DNA from: an uncultured Collinsella sp.
GTDB taxonomy: Bacteria > Actinomycetota > Coriobacteriia > Coriobacteriales > Coriobacteriaceae
NCBI GenBank assembly: GCA_902475375.1
Contig: CABRZC010000019.1
Span: forward strand, 1 to 24,855
DNA: 24,855 nucleotides
Reading direction: 5' to 3'
The notes beneath the pieces were generated by a model. That model saw only the letters and a program-made list of their open reading frames with translations, was not told the origin of the DNA and searched no databases. Positions 13,674 through 21,282 of this stretch are shown piece by piece. The stretch's first letter is position 1, and the number at the start of each line of letters is the position of its first letter. A program made the position numbers and the translations under genes.

Positions 13674-15171
13674 GATGTCCTCCTACCTGATCGTTGCGTT
13701 CGCGTGCGGTGGCGCCGGCGGTAAAGCTTAATCCCTTGATGAGTGCGTTCTTGCCGTACTTACCCTTTACGGCCAGGACGGCGCGCGCCAGGTCGCGCTC
13801 GCGCTCATCGGCCTTAACATCGCTAAATAGGTTGATGGTGGCAAATTCCTCGGGCATGAGGTTGCCAAAGCCCAGGTTGATACGCTTGACCGGTCGTTTA
13901 GGATCGACAGTCTGCGCCCAGAGCTCATCGAAATAGCCCATGATCTTCTTAAACGAATTGGTGCGCTCGGGCAGCTTGCGGGATGCATTGGAATGCGCGA
14001 ACAGCGCAGCATAGCCACCACGCGGTTTGCCGCCGTGCTCTCCCACAAAGATGCCGTCGATTGCCTGTGCTTCGCGCACCAGGCGGTGCCGTTCGTCATC
14101 GCGTTGGACGGGCTTGGGCGCGCGGGGCGCGAGCTCGGGGCCGTCGGTTGCGGCGGGTTCGATGCTCGACGTGCTCGAACGCAAATGCCCGCATCCGTCT
14201 ACATATTGCGCTGTGCCGCTGGCGTCGAGGCGGCGTATGTCGGCGCGCTCGCTCGCGTAGCCTACAAAGAGCGAGATGCTGTTGCACACCACGTGCTTAT
14301 CGACTAAGTCCAGCACAGCGTTGTCGACCATCTCGCGCAACACGGTGTAGGCTTGCTCATAGGCATAACCCTTCGATAGCACTTGCCCCGTGGTTGTTGA
14401 GGTTGCCTGCGGGCGATAGGCCTGAATATCGGCGATAGTTGTCGGCTCGCGCCCAAAGGCGTGGTCGATAAGATACTCGGCATTGACGCCGAGCTCGTCG
14501 TAGAGCAGGTTTTCGTCGAGCGCCGCGACGCCCATCAGATCGTAGACGCCGTATTTTTCGAGTCGTGCTGCCACGCCGGGCCCAATGCCCCAGATGTCGG
14601 TGATGGGGCGATGGGGCCAGATCTCCTTGCGAAAGGTCTCGTCATCGAGTATGCCGATGCGGCTGGGTACGTGCTTGGCGGTAATGTCGAGTGCCACCTT
14701 GGCCTGGAATAGGTTGGGGCCGATGCCAACCGTTGCCGTGATGCCGGTGCGCGTCAGGACCTCGTCGCGCAACATGCAGGCGAAGCCTTCAGCGTCGGTG
14801 TGATAGAGGTCCAGATAGGGCGTCACGTCGATAAAGCATTCGTCGATGGAGTAGACGTGCACGTCTTGCGGACTGACGTATTCCAGATAGATACCGTAGA
14901 TTTGCGCCGACACCTCCATGTAGTGCTGCATGCGCGGTACGGCCTTGATGTAGTCGATGCCGCCGGGAATCTCGAACAGACGGCAGCGGTTGTGTATCCC
15001 GAGGTCTTTCATGGCCTGTGTGATGGCGAGGCAGATGGTCGTGCGCCCGCGCGATTCGTCGGCAACGACCAGGTTGGTGGTGAGCGGGTTGAGCCCGCGG
15101 TCAACGCACTCGACGCTAGCGTAAAACGTCTTGAGGTCGATGCAGATATAGGTGTGACGATCGTGCTCCAC
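13666..15171 (-). CDS. Y-family DNA polymerase (UvrX/UmuC-like)
   Basis: This error-prone translesion polymerase of 501 residues has a palm motif ICIDLKTFYASVEC with catalytic Asp 12. A second acidic motif, YSIDECFIDV (Asp 110, Glu 111), follows. The thumb helix-hairpin-helix region DIWGIGPGVAARLEKYGVYDL and a little-finger region continue to the C-terminus. The sequence is closer to the Gram-positive UvrX type than to DinB and has a low-complexity insert around residues 340-370. I chose the GTG at 15171 because GGGAGG lies 4 nt upstream. Longer in-frame starts, including the ATG at 15243, lie in the promoter. Two LexA-type boxes sit between promoter and ribosome site. It forms a coupled operon with the YolD-like gene, an SOS mutagenesis unit. 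Confidence 0.9.
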   Translation of the reverse strand: MEHDRHTYICIDLKTFYASVECVDRGLNPLTTNLVVADESRGRTTICLAITQAMKDLGIHNRCRLFEIPGGIDYIKAVPRMQHYMEVSAQIYGIYLEYVSPQDVHVYSIDECFIDVTPYLDLYHTDAEGFACMLRDEVLTRTGITATVGIGPNLFQAKVALDITAKHVPSRIGILDDETFRKEIWPHRPITDIWGIGPGVAARLEKYGVYDLMGVAALDENLLYDELGVNAEYLIDHAFGREPTTIADIQAYRPQATSTTTGQVLSKGYAYEQAYTVLREMVDNAVLDLVDKHVVCNSISLFVGYASERADIRRLDASGTAQYVDGCGHLRSSTSSIEPAATDGPELAPRAPKPVQRDDERHRLVREAQAIDGIFVGEHGGKPRGGYAALFAHSNASRKLPERTNSFKKIMGYFDELWAQTVDPKRPVKRINLGFGNLMPEEFATINLFSDVKADERERDLARAVLAVKGKYGKNALIKGLSFTAGATARERNDQVGGHRA

Positions 15172-15183
15172 GCGTCCTCCCAT

Positions 15184-15243
15184 CAAACACATGTTCTTAT
15201 CGAATACATGTTCGATAATACCCACTCGTCTGGACATCGTCAA
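15184..15243 (-). promoter_or_regulatory. SOS promoter with two LexA boxes
   Basis: On the minus strand TTGACG (15243-15238), a 17-nt spacer and TATTAT (15220-15215) form a near-consensus promoter. CGAACATGTATTCG (15214-15201) directly follows the -10, and AGAACATGTGTTTG (15197-15184) comes three bases later. Both match the Gram-positive/actinobacterial LexA consensus CGAAC-N4-GTTCG with one and two changes. Confidence 0.85.
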
Positions 15244-15340
15244 AACCTGCCCCTTTTGGTAGGTATGGCCGTGCGGTTGGATCGGGTTTTAACGCAGCTC
15301 TAAAGAGTGCGAAACAGCTCGGAAAACCTTGCTTCGTAGC

Positions 15341-15916
15341 ATGAGCCTAACGATTGATACCGCCTATACGCACGGAAGGGTTGTGGGAAAGATGGTCAAT
15401 TATGGGTTTGGTATGCCGACGCGCCTTGTTGCGGATGGGGACGTGGCTCGCTGGTGCGGACGATTGGTCGCTCACTACGGTGGCACCAAGGCGCTGGTCG
15501 TGTTGGGCGGTGACAAACATACGCACGATGAGCTCGTCTCGGCGGCGCTCGGCTCGCTTGATCGAGCTCTGCTCGAACGCGTGCTTTTTCGCTGCGGCTT
15601 GGTCGGGGGCGATGGGGGAGACGATTTGGTCGATGAGGCCGTAGCCCTGGCGACCGACGAAGGCGTGGACTTTGTCCTGGCGATTGGCGATGCCGATACT
15701 GCCGGCTTTGCGCGCGAACTCGCGCGTCGCATGGCGGCGCTCGATGCCGGCGAAGACGGTTTTGTCCCTTATGGATGTATTGTCTCGGAGGGCAAAGTGC
15801 CTGCCGTCGTGGGAGCCGGCGAGGTTCCCGTTTTTGCCATTATCGCTCCCGAACTGCTTGAGGGTATTGGGTCTCCTCTGCGCGAGCTGCTCGGCAGCGT
15901 ATGCGCCGCGGCCTAA
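15341..15916 (+). CDS. Truncated iron-alcohol-dehydrogenase-like protein
   Basis: The 191-residue product (from ATG 15341) resembles only the N-terminal nucleotide-binding half of iron-containing alcohol dehydrogenases. It has an opening NYGFGMPTRLV like the family's F-NPT start, then GTKALVVLGGDK, and EGVDFVLAIGDADTAGFARELA where family members have the GGGS-x-D-x-AK phosphate loop. Here that loop reads GDAD, and the C-terminal helical domain with the iron-binding histidines is absent (family length about 380). A conventional dehydrogenase activity is therefore unlikely. The start is uncertain. ATG 15341 lacks a clear ribosome site, while GTG 15383 (GGAAGG 4 nt upstream) and ATG 15392 are alternatives close to the homologous start. 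It is divergent from the SOS operon. A long hairpin follows the stop by 10 nt. Confidence 0.65.
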   Translation: MSLTIDTAYTHGRVVGKMVNYGFGMPTRLVADGDVARWCGRLVAHYGGTKALVVLGGDKHTHDELVSAALGSLDRALLERVLFRCGLVGGDGGDDLVDEAVALATDEGVDFVLAIGDADTAGFARELARRMAALDAGEDGFVPYGCIVSEGKVPAVVGAGEVPVFAIIAPELLEGIGSPLRELLGSVCAAA

Positions 15917-15926
15917 TATTTGGCAT

Positions 15927-15988
15927 AAAGGGACAGGTTAATTTTTGTAGGTAAAGCGTTTGACCTGCCAAAATTGACCTGTCCCTTT
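15927..15988. terminator. Long 26-bp hairpin, terminator-like
   Basis: Bases 15927-15952 pair with 15963-15988 (two G-U, one mismatch) around a 10-nt loop. AAAG starts the left arm and CTTTT ends the right arm, so it can terminate on both strands. The stem is unusually long for a terminator and has the form of a palindromic repeat unit. TTGACCTG occurs twice in the right half and once more at 16040-16047. Confidence 0.65.
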
Positions 15989-16115
15989 TTGGTCGGTCGC
16001 CGTTTGGGGGCGGATTGGCAACGCTCGCTGATTACGGTCTTGACCTGCGCTAGAATAGGGTCATCTGATTATCCGGGCGCATGGAGGCGTGCGCCCGTAT
16101 GCTGAGGAGGACTCT

Positions 16116-17810
16116 ATGGCAACTGTTGCCGCACCTATCGATGCTACGTCGACTGCCGCTTGGAAGGCGCTCGAGGCTCATCAGGAGAAGCTCGAGGCCG
16201 AAGGTATCGACCTCAAGGCCTGGTTCGCCGCCGATGCCGAGCGCGTGAACAAGCTGAGCTTTGACGCCGGCGACCTTCACTTCGATCTGTCCAAGAACCT
16301 GGTGACCGATGAGACCGTCAAGCTGCTGTGCGATCTTGCCCGCGAGGTGAAGCTCGAGGAGCGCCGCGACGCCATGTTCTCCGGCGAGCACATCAATACC
16401 ACCGAGGACCGCGCCGTTCTGCACACCGCGCTGCGCCGCCCGGCAACCGAGAAGGGCCAGCTCATCGTCGACGGCCAGGACGTCGTCGCCGACGTGCACG
16501 AGGTCCTCGACCGCATGTATGCCTTCGCCGAGCGCGTGCGCTCCGGTGAGTGGAAGGGCGTTACCGGCAAGAAGATCGAGCACCTGGTGTCCATCGGCAT
16601 CGGCGGCTCCGACCTGGGCCCGGTCATGGCCTACGAGGCTCTGCGTCCCTACGCCGACGCCGGTATCGACTGCCGCTATATCTCCAACATCGACCCCAAC
16701 GATCAGGCAGAGAAGCTCCGCGGCCTCGATCCCGAGACCACGCTCGTGATCATCGTTTCCAAGACCTTCACCACGCTTGAGACCCTCACCAACGCTCGCG
16801 AGGTCAAGACCTGGATGCTCGAGCAGCTCAAGGCTCAGGGCGCCATCGACGGCTCCGAGGAGCAGAACGCCGAGGCCGTGGCAAAGCACTTCGTCGCCGT
16901 TTCCACCGCACTCGAGAAGGTCGAGGCCTTCGGTATCGACCCCGCCAACGCCTTCGGCTTCTGGAACTGGGTCGGCGGCCGCTACTCCGTCGACTCCGCC
17001 GTGGGCCTGTCGCTGATTGTCGTGCTCGGCCCCGAGCGCTTCCAGCAGTTCCTCGAGGGCTTCCACGCCATCGACGAGTACTTCTGCAACACGCCGCTCG
17101 AGAGCAACGCCGTCGCACTGATGGGCCTGCTCAACGTCTGGTACGTCAACTTCTTCGGCTCCAAGAGCCACGCCGTGCTTCCGTACTGCCAGTACCTGCA
17201 CCGTTTCCCGGCCTACCTGCAGCAGCTCACCATGGAGTCCAACGGCAAGCATGTCCGCTGGGACGGCAGCGCCGTGACCTCCGACACCGGTGAGATCTTC
17301 TGGGGCGAGCCCGGCACCAACGGCCAGCATGCCTTCTATCAGCTGCTGCACCAGGGTACCGTGGTGGTTCCGGCCGACTTCATCGCCTTCGCCAATACCG
17401 CCAACCCTGCGACCGATAGCGGCCAGGATGTCCACGAGCTGTTCCTGGGCAACTTCCTGGCCCAGACCAAGGCACTCGCCTTTGGTAAGACGGCCGATGA
17501 GGTGCGCGCCGAGGGCACGCCCGAGCAGATCGTCCCGGCCCGCTGCTTTGAGGGCAACCGCCCGACGACCTCGATCTTCGGCGACACGTTGACCCCGTTC
17601 GCGCTCGGCGAGCTCATCGCCCTGTACGAGCACATTACGTTTGTCGAGGGCACGGTCTGGGGCATCGACTCCTACGACCAGTGGGGCGTCGAGCTGGGCA
17701 AGCAGCTTGCCAAGCAGATCACCCCGGCCTTCCACGACGACGCCGCCAAGGCCGAGCAGGACGCTTCGACCCAGGCGCTCATCGAGTTCTATCGCGCACA
17801 CCGCAAGTAG
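16116..17810 (+). CDS. pgi: Glucose-6-phosphate isomerase
   Basis: This 564-residue enzyme interconverts glucose 6-phosphate and fructose 6-phosphate in glycolysis and gluconeogenesis. Signatures are NIGIGGSDLGP-like SIGIGGSDLGPVM, KTFTTLET, GGRYSVDSAVGL, the WGEPGTNGQHAF motif with catalytic Glu 398, and YDQWGVELGKQLAKQ with Lys 529. The His found in the E. coli THNP sequence is TANP here; His 440 in the longer loop DVHELF may take its place, as in other actinobacterial proteins. The ATG at 16116 follows GAGGAGGA by 5 nt. A TAGAAT -10 lies at 16051-16056 without a clear -35. Codon use is extremely C/G-ending, as in highly expressed genes. The last ten codons and the terminator recur at 21283, at the far end of an inserted element. 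Confidence 0.97.
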   Translation: MATVAAPIDATSTAAWKALEAHQEKLEAEGIDLKAWFAADAERVNKLSFDAGDLHFDLSKNLVTDETVKLLCDLAREVKLEERRDAMFSGEHINTTEDRAVLHTALRRPATEKGQLIVDGQDVVADVHEVLDRMYAFAERVRSGEWKGVTGKKIEHLVSIGIGGSDLGPVMAYEALRPYADAGIDCRYISNIDPNDQAEKLRGLDPETTLVIIVSKTFTTLETLTNAREVKTWMLEQLKAQGAIDGSEEQNAEAVAKHFVAVSTALEKVEAFGIDPANAFGFWNWVGGRYSVDSAVGLSLIVVLGPERFQQFLEGFHAIDEYFCNTPLESNAVALMGLLNVWYVNFFGSKSHAVLPYCQYLHRFPAYLQQLTMESNGKHVRWDGSAVTSDTGEIFWGEPGTNGQHAFYQLLHQGTVVVPADFIAFANTANPATDSGQDVHELFLGNFLAQTKALAFGKTADEVRAEGTPEQIVPARCFEGNRPTTSIFGDTLTPFALGELIALYEHITFVEGTVWGIDSYDQWGVELGKQLAKQITPAFHDDAAKAEQDASTQALIEFYRAHRK

Positions 17811-17874
17811 TCGCTGCTGTTAACGCATCGCGCCTTATAGCCAGGGGCCCGTATCCCATCGGATACGGGCCCCT
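17781..17874 (+). repeat. pgi 3'-end direct repeat, left copy (candidate att site)
   Basis: This covers the last ten codons of pgi plus its terminator. It matches 21283-21375: ATCGAGTTCTA is exact, the coding part to the stop differs at few, mostly third, positions, the spacer has diverged, and the terminator arms are nearly identical. The copies are 3.5 kb apart in direct orientation. Confidence 0.75.
17843..17874 (+). terminator. pgi intrinsic terminator
   Basis: AGGGGCCCGTATCC (17843-17856) pairs perfectly with its complement (17861-17874) around a CATC loop and is followed by TTGCTTTG. It lies 32 nt after the pgi stop. On the other strand it may also end the coupling-protein operon. Confidence 0.85.
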
Positions 17875-17951
17875 TTGCTTTGCCGTGGTCCCGGGGCGCA
17901 CGGCCTTTGTGGAACATCGCCGGGGCGCCGCGCGCTGCGAGAACCCTGCGC

Positions 17952-19256
17952 CTAGATCTCGGCCTCCGCATGGCCTCGCTGCGCCTCGGGCAGCTCCCCG
18001 TAGAGCGGATGGTCTTCGAGCCTAAAGCGCTCGACCTGTTCGGGAGTGCGACCGCGTACAAAGAGCCACGAGCGATTAATCGGCGTCGCCATGAGCGTGC
18101 TGGGCAGCGCGTCGGCGCGGTCGGAAAACACCCGGGCACTCTCGGGATCCTGGAACGCCAGCACCAGATGCGTGTCGCAGTTGCCCATGATGGAGCGTGC
18201 GCGTGCCTCGCCATAGAGCGCATCGAGCTGGTTGGTCGACTGCAGCAGCAGCGTTGCCCAGATGTTGCGGCTTCGGATAATCGAGAGCACGTTGTCGATC
18301 TGGGGGATCTGCAGATTTGCGAAGTCATCGAGCATAAAGCGCACGGGCACGGGCAGGCTGCCGTCGGGCTGCCTATCGGCCTCACGAATGAGGCCCATAA
18401 ACGCCTGCGAAATAAAGAGGCCGGTCAGCGGATCGAGATTGCGGTCAATATCGCTCACGGTTACAAACAGGGCGCAGGGGGTGTGTCCCATGGAAGCGAA
18501 GTCCACCTGATGGCACTCACGATAGAGCTGTGCCGCACCGTCGAATCCCAGACACATGACCTTTTCGGCAAGGATGCCGACGATGCTCGCGTGCATGCGT
18601 TCGGCATTTTGCGTAATGGCGTAGCGCCGCCATAGCGAGAGGGCATAGCTTTGGGGGTCGGTCGTGATCAGGTCGTCAAACAACCGACCCGTGGCACCGT
18701 CCTGCAGGTGCTCGATCAGCTTGATGACCGAGCTGATCGTCTGCTCGTCGGCGGGTAGCTGTTCGGTGACGTAGGCGATAAGACACGACAGCAGGTTTGC
18801 CGCCGCATGATCCCAAAAAGGCTGGTTGTTGTCCTCGATGGGGCAGATGGCCTTTGCCACCGAGAGGATGTCCTGCTGGTTGGGCCTGCCGTCCGCCTTG
18901 CGGCGAATGTGCCTCAGAGGGTTGTAGCCGCAGCGCTCGATGCCGGGCGCAAAGGCCGGGACGGTGTTGAGGTCGGCAAAGTTGAGACATTGCACGCAGT
19001 AACCGTGGGCTGCCAGCACGGGTCCCACTTCGCGACAGAGCGTGCCTTTGGTGTCGAGCACGATGTAGCTTGCGTTCATTTGCAGTAGGTTGGGCTTGAG
19101 GACGTTTCGGGTCTTGCCGGCTCCCGAGGGGCCGATCACAAGTGCATTGTTGTTGAGTCCCGTTTGGCGGGTGTCGCAGGAAAGCGTTCGATCCTTGGCG
19201 AGGATGGTGGACAATGCGGACTCAGATGCGGCGAGACGGCTGGCGACGTTAGACAT
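17952..19256 (-). CDS. VirD4/TraG-type coupling ATPase, without membrane anchor
   Basis: The 434-residue P-loop ATPase belongs to the type IV secretion coupling-protein family, which in conjugation links the DNA-relaxase complex to the transfer channel. Seen are Walker A VIGPSGAGKTRNVLKPN (about residues 41-57), SYIVLDTKGTL, Walker B VRFMLDDFANL and the downstream SRNIWATLLLQSTNQL segment with its conserved Gln, then GNCDTHLVLAFQDPESA. Full-length TraG/VirD4 proteins exceed 550 residues and begin with membrane helices; this one starts at the ATPase core. The ATG at 19256 has AAGGAGG 6 nt upstream and overlaps the ClpP-like stop by 8 nt (ATGTCTAA), so it is translated by coupling. No other secretion genes are present, so it probably serves a mobilizable element or works in trans. 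Confidence 0.88.
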   Translation of the reverse strand: MSNVASRLAASESALSTILAKDRTLSCDTRQTGLNNNALVIGPSGAGKTRNVLKPNLLQMNASYIVLDTKGTLCREVGPVLAAHGYCVQCLNFADLNTVPAFAPGIERCGYNPLRHIRRKADGRPNQQDILSVAKAICPIEDNNQPFWDHAAANLLSCLIAYVTEQLPADEQTISSVIKLIEHLQDGATGRLFDDLITTDPQSYALSLWRRYAITQNAERMHASIVGILAEKVMCLGFDGAAQLYRECHQVDFASMGHTPCALFVTVSDIDRNLDPLTGLFISQAFMGLIREADRQPDGSLPVPVRFMLDDFANLQIPQIDNVLSIIRSRNIWATLLLQSTNQLDALYGEARARSIMGNCDTHLVLAFQDPESARVFSDRADALPSTLMATPINRSWLFVRGRTPEQVERFRLEDHPLYGELPEAQRGHAEAEI

Positions 19257-19866
19257 GGGCGACCTCCTTGGTGGTCGAGAGGATTTCGTGGGCAAAGCCG
19301 AGCTCGACGGCGCGCTCGGCCGAAAGGTAGGTGTCTTTTGCAGTGAGGGACTGGATGCGCTTGGGCGTGAGGCCGCTGCGGTCCGAGAGGATTTGCGTGA
19401 GGGTCTTGCGGGTCTGCATGAGACGCCGGCTGGTTTCCTGCAGCGCAAGTGCCGAGCCGCCTGCCCCCTGGGGGATCAGCGGGTCGTGAATCATGAGCTC
19501 TGCATGGGGTGCCATACGGCGATCGTCGCCGCCCATAAAGATCACGGCGCCCATGGACGCGGCGAATTCCAGGCAGACGGTGCGGATGGGGCACGATGCG
19601 AGGCGCATGGCGTCATAGATCGCAAGACCCGATCGCACGCTTCCGCCGGCGCTGGCGATAAATATGGTGATGGGGCGGCTGGGGTCGGTGGCATCGAGCA
19701 GGCGGATCTGCTGGCATAGGTCGTGGGCCATCGGGGTTTCGATGTTTCCCATGACGGAGAGCTCGCGACGGGCGAGCATCTCATCGTAAATGCTGGTGAG
19801 CGTGATACCTCGGGCGGATTCACGCATGGTGAGGGGGCTGATGATGGGGGAATGATTGGTGTCCAT
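19249..19866 (-). CDS. ClpP-like serine protease
   Basis: The 205-residue protein has the ClpP fold signatures: TIFIASAGGSVRSGLAIYDAM, nucleophile Ser 104 in FAASMGAVIF, His 127 in LMIHDPLIPQG and probable Asp 178 in AKDTYLSAERA. Catalytic residues are thus intact. Chromosomal ClpP works with ClpX/ClpC unfoldases; this copy differs from housekeeping ClpP in its N-terminal loop (MDTNHSPIISPLTMRESARG) and resembles ClpP-like genes on phages and conjugative elements. The ATG at 19866 follows AGGAG by 5 nt. It lies 63 nt after the unrecognised gene and overlaps the coupling ATPase, so the three form one operon. It may process an element or host protein during transfer, which is inference. Confidence 0.88.
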   Translation of the reverse strand: MDTNHSPIISPLTMRESARGITLTSIYDEMLARRELSVMGNIETPMAHDLCQQIRLLDATDPSRPITIFIASAGGSVRSGLAIYDAMRLASCPIRTVCLEFAASMGAVIFMGGDDRRMAPHAELMIHDPLIPQGAGGSALALQETSRRLMQTRKTLTQILSDRSGLTPKRIQSLTAKDTYLSAERAVELGFAHEILSTTKEVAHV

Positions 19867-19929
19867 GAGGACTCCTTTCTGTTGGTTGTGTTGTGGAATA
19901 GAGTCGCTGCCCGCGGAGGGGCTGGCGGG

Positions 19930-20820
19930 CTACAGGGTTCGTCCGAGCCTGAGATCGAGCTCGGTTGTGGGGCAGGCTGCCTGTTCGTGCGGCTCGCAAG
20001 CGCCAAGGGCTCCAAAGCGATAGAGCGTTGCGGCGGGCGTGGTGTAGGCGAGCCGCAGCTGATGCTCGATAGGGGCACATCCGTCATTTTTGTAATGAGC
20101 CGCGTAGTACTGCGCGATGCTGGCGTTCATCTCGCTGCCATTGCGATGGCGCTCAAACTGGCGTCTGCAGGTCTCGATGATCTTTGCTACCGACTTGGGT
20201 GCCGTCGCGGGAACAAGGGCGAGATAGCCCTCAAATAGCTCGTTGATGTTCAGGAGGCACAGCAGGTCGATCAGCGTCCTTATGGCTGCTCCCTCGGCGG
20301 AAAAGTGCGCGGTCATGCGGTTATATCGGTTGCGGTCGACGATGGCCGCATGGGGTCTTGGAGTTTTCTGCCCCGTGGTCCCGGGCTTTTGCCGCGCCTG
20401 TGTATTGAGCTCGACGTTGCAGCGCTTGAGGCCGTCCAACGGAAGGAACAGTGCGGTGCGCAGGGTGTTCCGCTTGCTTTCGAGTTCATGACGCTCGTCG
20501 GGTTCCCATTCGAGCTTGAGTTTCGTGTCGAGCGCCGTAAGCATATGGGCTAGGCAGCCTACGGTAAGAACGTACGAATCGTTGTCACGTTTTGGGGCAT
20601 AGGGGTCTGTCAGCTTGCGAATGTCGGGGTCGCCCATGATCTTTGTGCAGCGCTTCAGCAGTTGAGGGTGGTCGGCCAAGATTGTCGCGAGCGGTAGCGA
20701 CGCGTAGTTCTTGATGGTCGCGGCGGCAAAGGCGGCGTCATATTCGTTTGCATATGCTCGCTCAATGCGGGCATCCAGAATGCTTTTCTTATCGCCGTCT
20801 TCAGCGTGGTGGTTTGTCAT
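19930..20820 (-). CDS. Unrecognised 296-residue protein of the inserted element
   Basis: I do not recognise the family. The soluble product is mostly helical in appearance and rich in Arg, Ala and Leu. It has a charged N-terminus, a central Leu/Ile-rich helix (IRTLIDLLCLLNINELFEGY), and a basic patch (RRQFERHRNG) that could touch nucleic acid. No signal peptide, membrane helix or known catalytic motif is visible. The ATG at 20820 follows GGAG by 5 nt. The frame stays open to 20976, and that extension reads as His/Thr-rich repeats without a ribosome site, so I leave it out. As first gene of the minus-strand operon before the ClpP-like protease and coupling ATPase, it could be a relaxosome accessory or a protease substrate. 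Neither is shown by sequence. Confidence 0.65.
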   Translation of the reverse strand: MTNHHAEDGDKKSILDARIERAYANEYDAAFAAATIKNYASLPLATILADHPQLLKRCTKIMGDPDIRKLTDPYAPKRDNDSYVLTVGCLAHMLTALDTKLKLEWEPDERHELESKRNTLRTALFLPLDGLKRCNVELNTQARQKPGTTGQKTPRPHAAIVDRNRYNRMTAHFSAEGAAIRTLIDLLCLLNINELFEGYLALVPATAPKSVAKIIETCRRQFERHRNGSEMNASIAQYYAAHYKNDGCAPIEHQLRLAYTTPAATLYRFGALGACEPHEQAACPTTELDLRLGRTL

Positions 20821-21282
20821 AGCTTCTCCAATCGGTTGATGTTCGTGCTGTTTGTTGATGTGTTGGTTGTCGTGAGTGATGTGCTTGCCGTGGGTGATGT
20901 GCTGACGTTGGGGTGCTATGCGGTTTTCAATGAGCCCGTGAGACAGTTGCTGCAGGGGCGGGATGGAACGGCCCATGCAAGGCGGAAGACATCGTGCTCA
21001 AAATCGAGACAGCAATGCCCTAGGTGCCTCACATGTGGCAGTTACCTCATTAAGTTGTCATTACGTTTGGGGTTGTACTTTGCCGATCTTCCTTCTCTTA
21101 CACGCTAAAACTCAAACTTCATATGCTCGATCTACTTAAAACCGCAACGGCGGTCTTATATCAACTTATATGTCGGAACGCGTCTTTGCAAGTACTTTTT
21201 TGCCTTTGTTTCAAATGGGGTGGTTTTGCAACCGTCATACGTGCGCTGTGCGAACGTGCCCCGGCTCGGATAAGATAGTGCG
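20821..21282. other. Non-coding, AT-rich leader/border of the inserted element
   Basis: No supportable gene lies here. It probably contains the promoter of the minus-strand operon, but several weak TTGCAA/TATAAG-like candidates compete and none has good spacing. It holds two 18-bp tandem units (20871-20906), and a pair of CTTATAT direct repeats at 21155-21161 and 21165-21171, exactly 10 bp apart, next to a CCGC/GCGG mini-palindrome. An oriT or regulator site is possible. Confidence 0.4.
20871..20906 (-). repeat. Two 18-bp tandem repeats upstream of the element operon
   Basis: CGTGAGTGATGTGCT (20871) and CGTGGGTGATGTGCT (20889) differ at one base and recur with an 18-bp period. Weaker GATGT-type echoes follow toward 20840. 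They are iteron-like or, read in the minus frame, encode HITH repeats. Confidence 0.6.

Noticed and set aside
15172..15243. Upstream ATG start (15243) for the Y-family polymerase
   Set aside because: It lies in the -35 box of the promoter and would place both LexA boxes inside the coding region; GTG 15171 has a proper ribosome site.
16050..17801. 583-codon open frame antisense to pgi
   Set aside because: It arises from the extreme codon bias of pgi; low-complexity Gly/Val/Leu/Asp product, no ribosome site, and pgi is certain.
16116..17810. Loss of the catalytic histidine in pgi (TANP instead of THNP)
   Set aside because: The loop here is longer, and His 440 can take the place as in other actinobacterial enzymes; an alignment would be needed before calling a defect.
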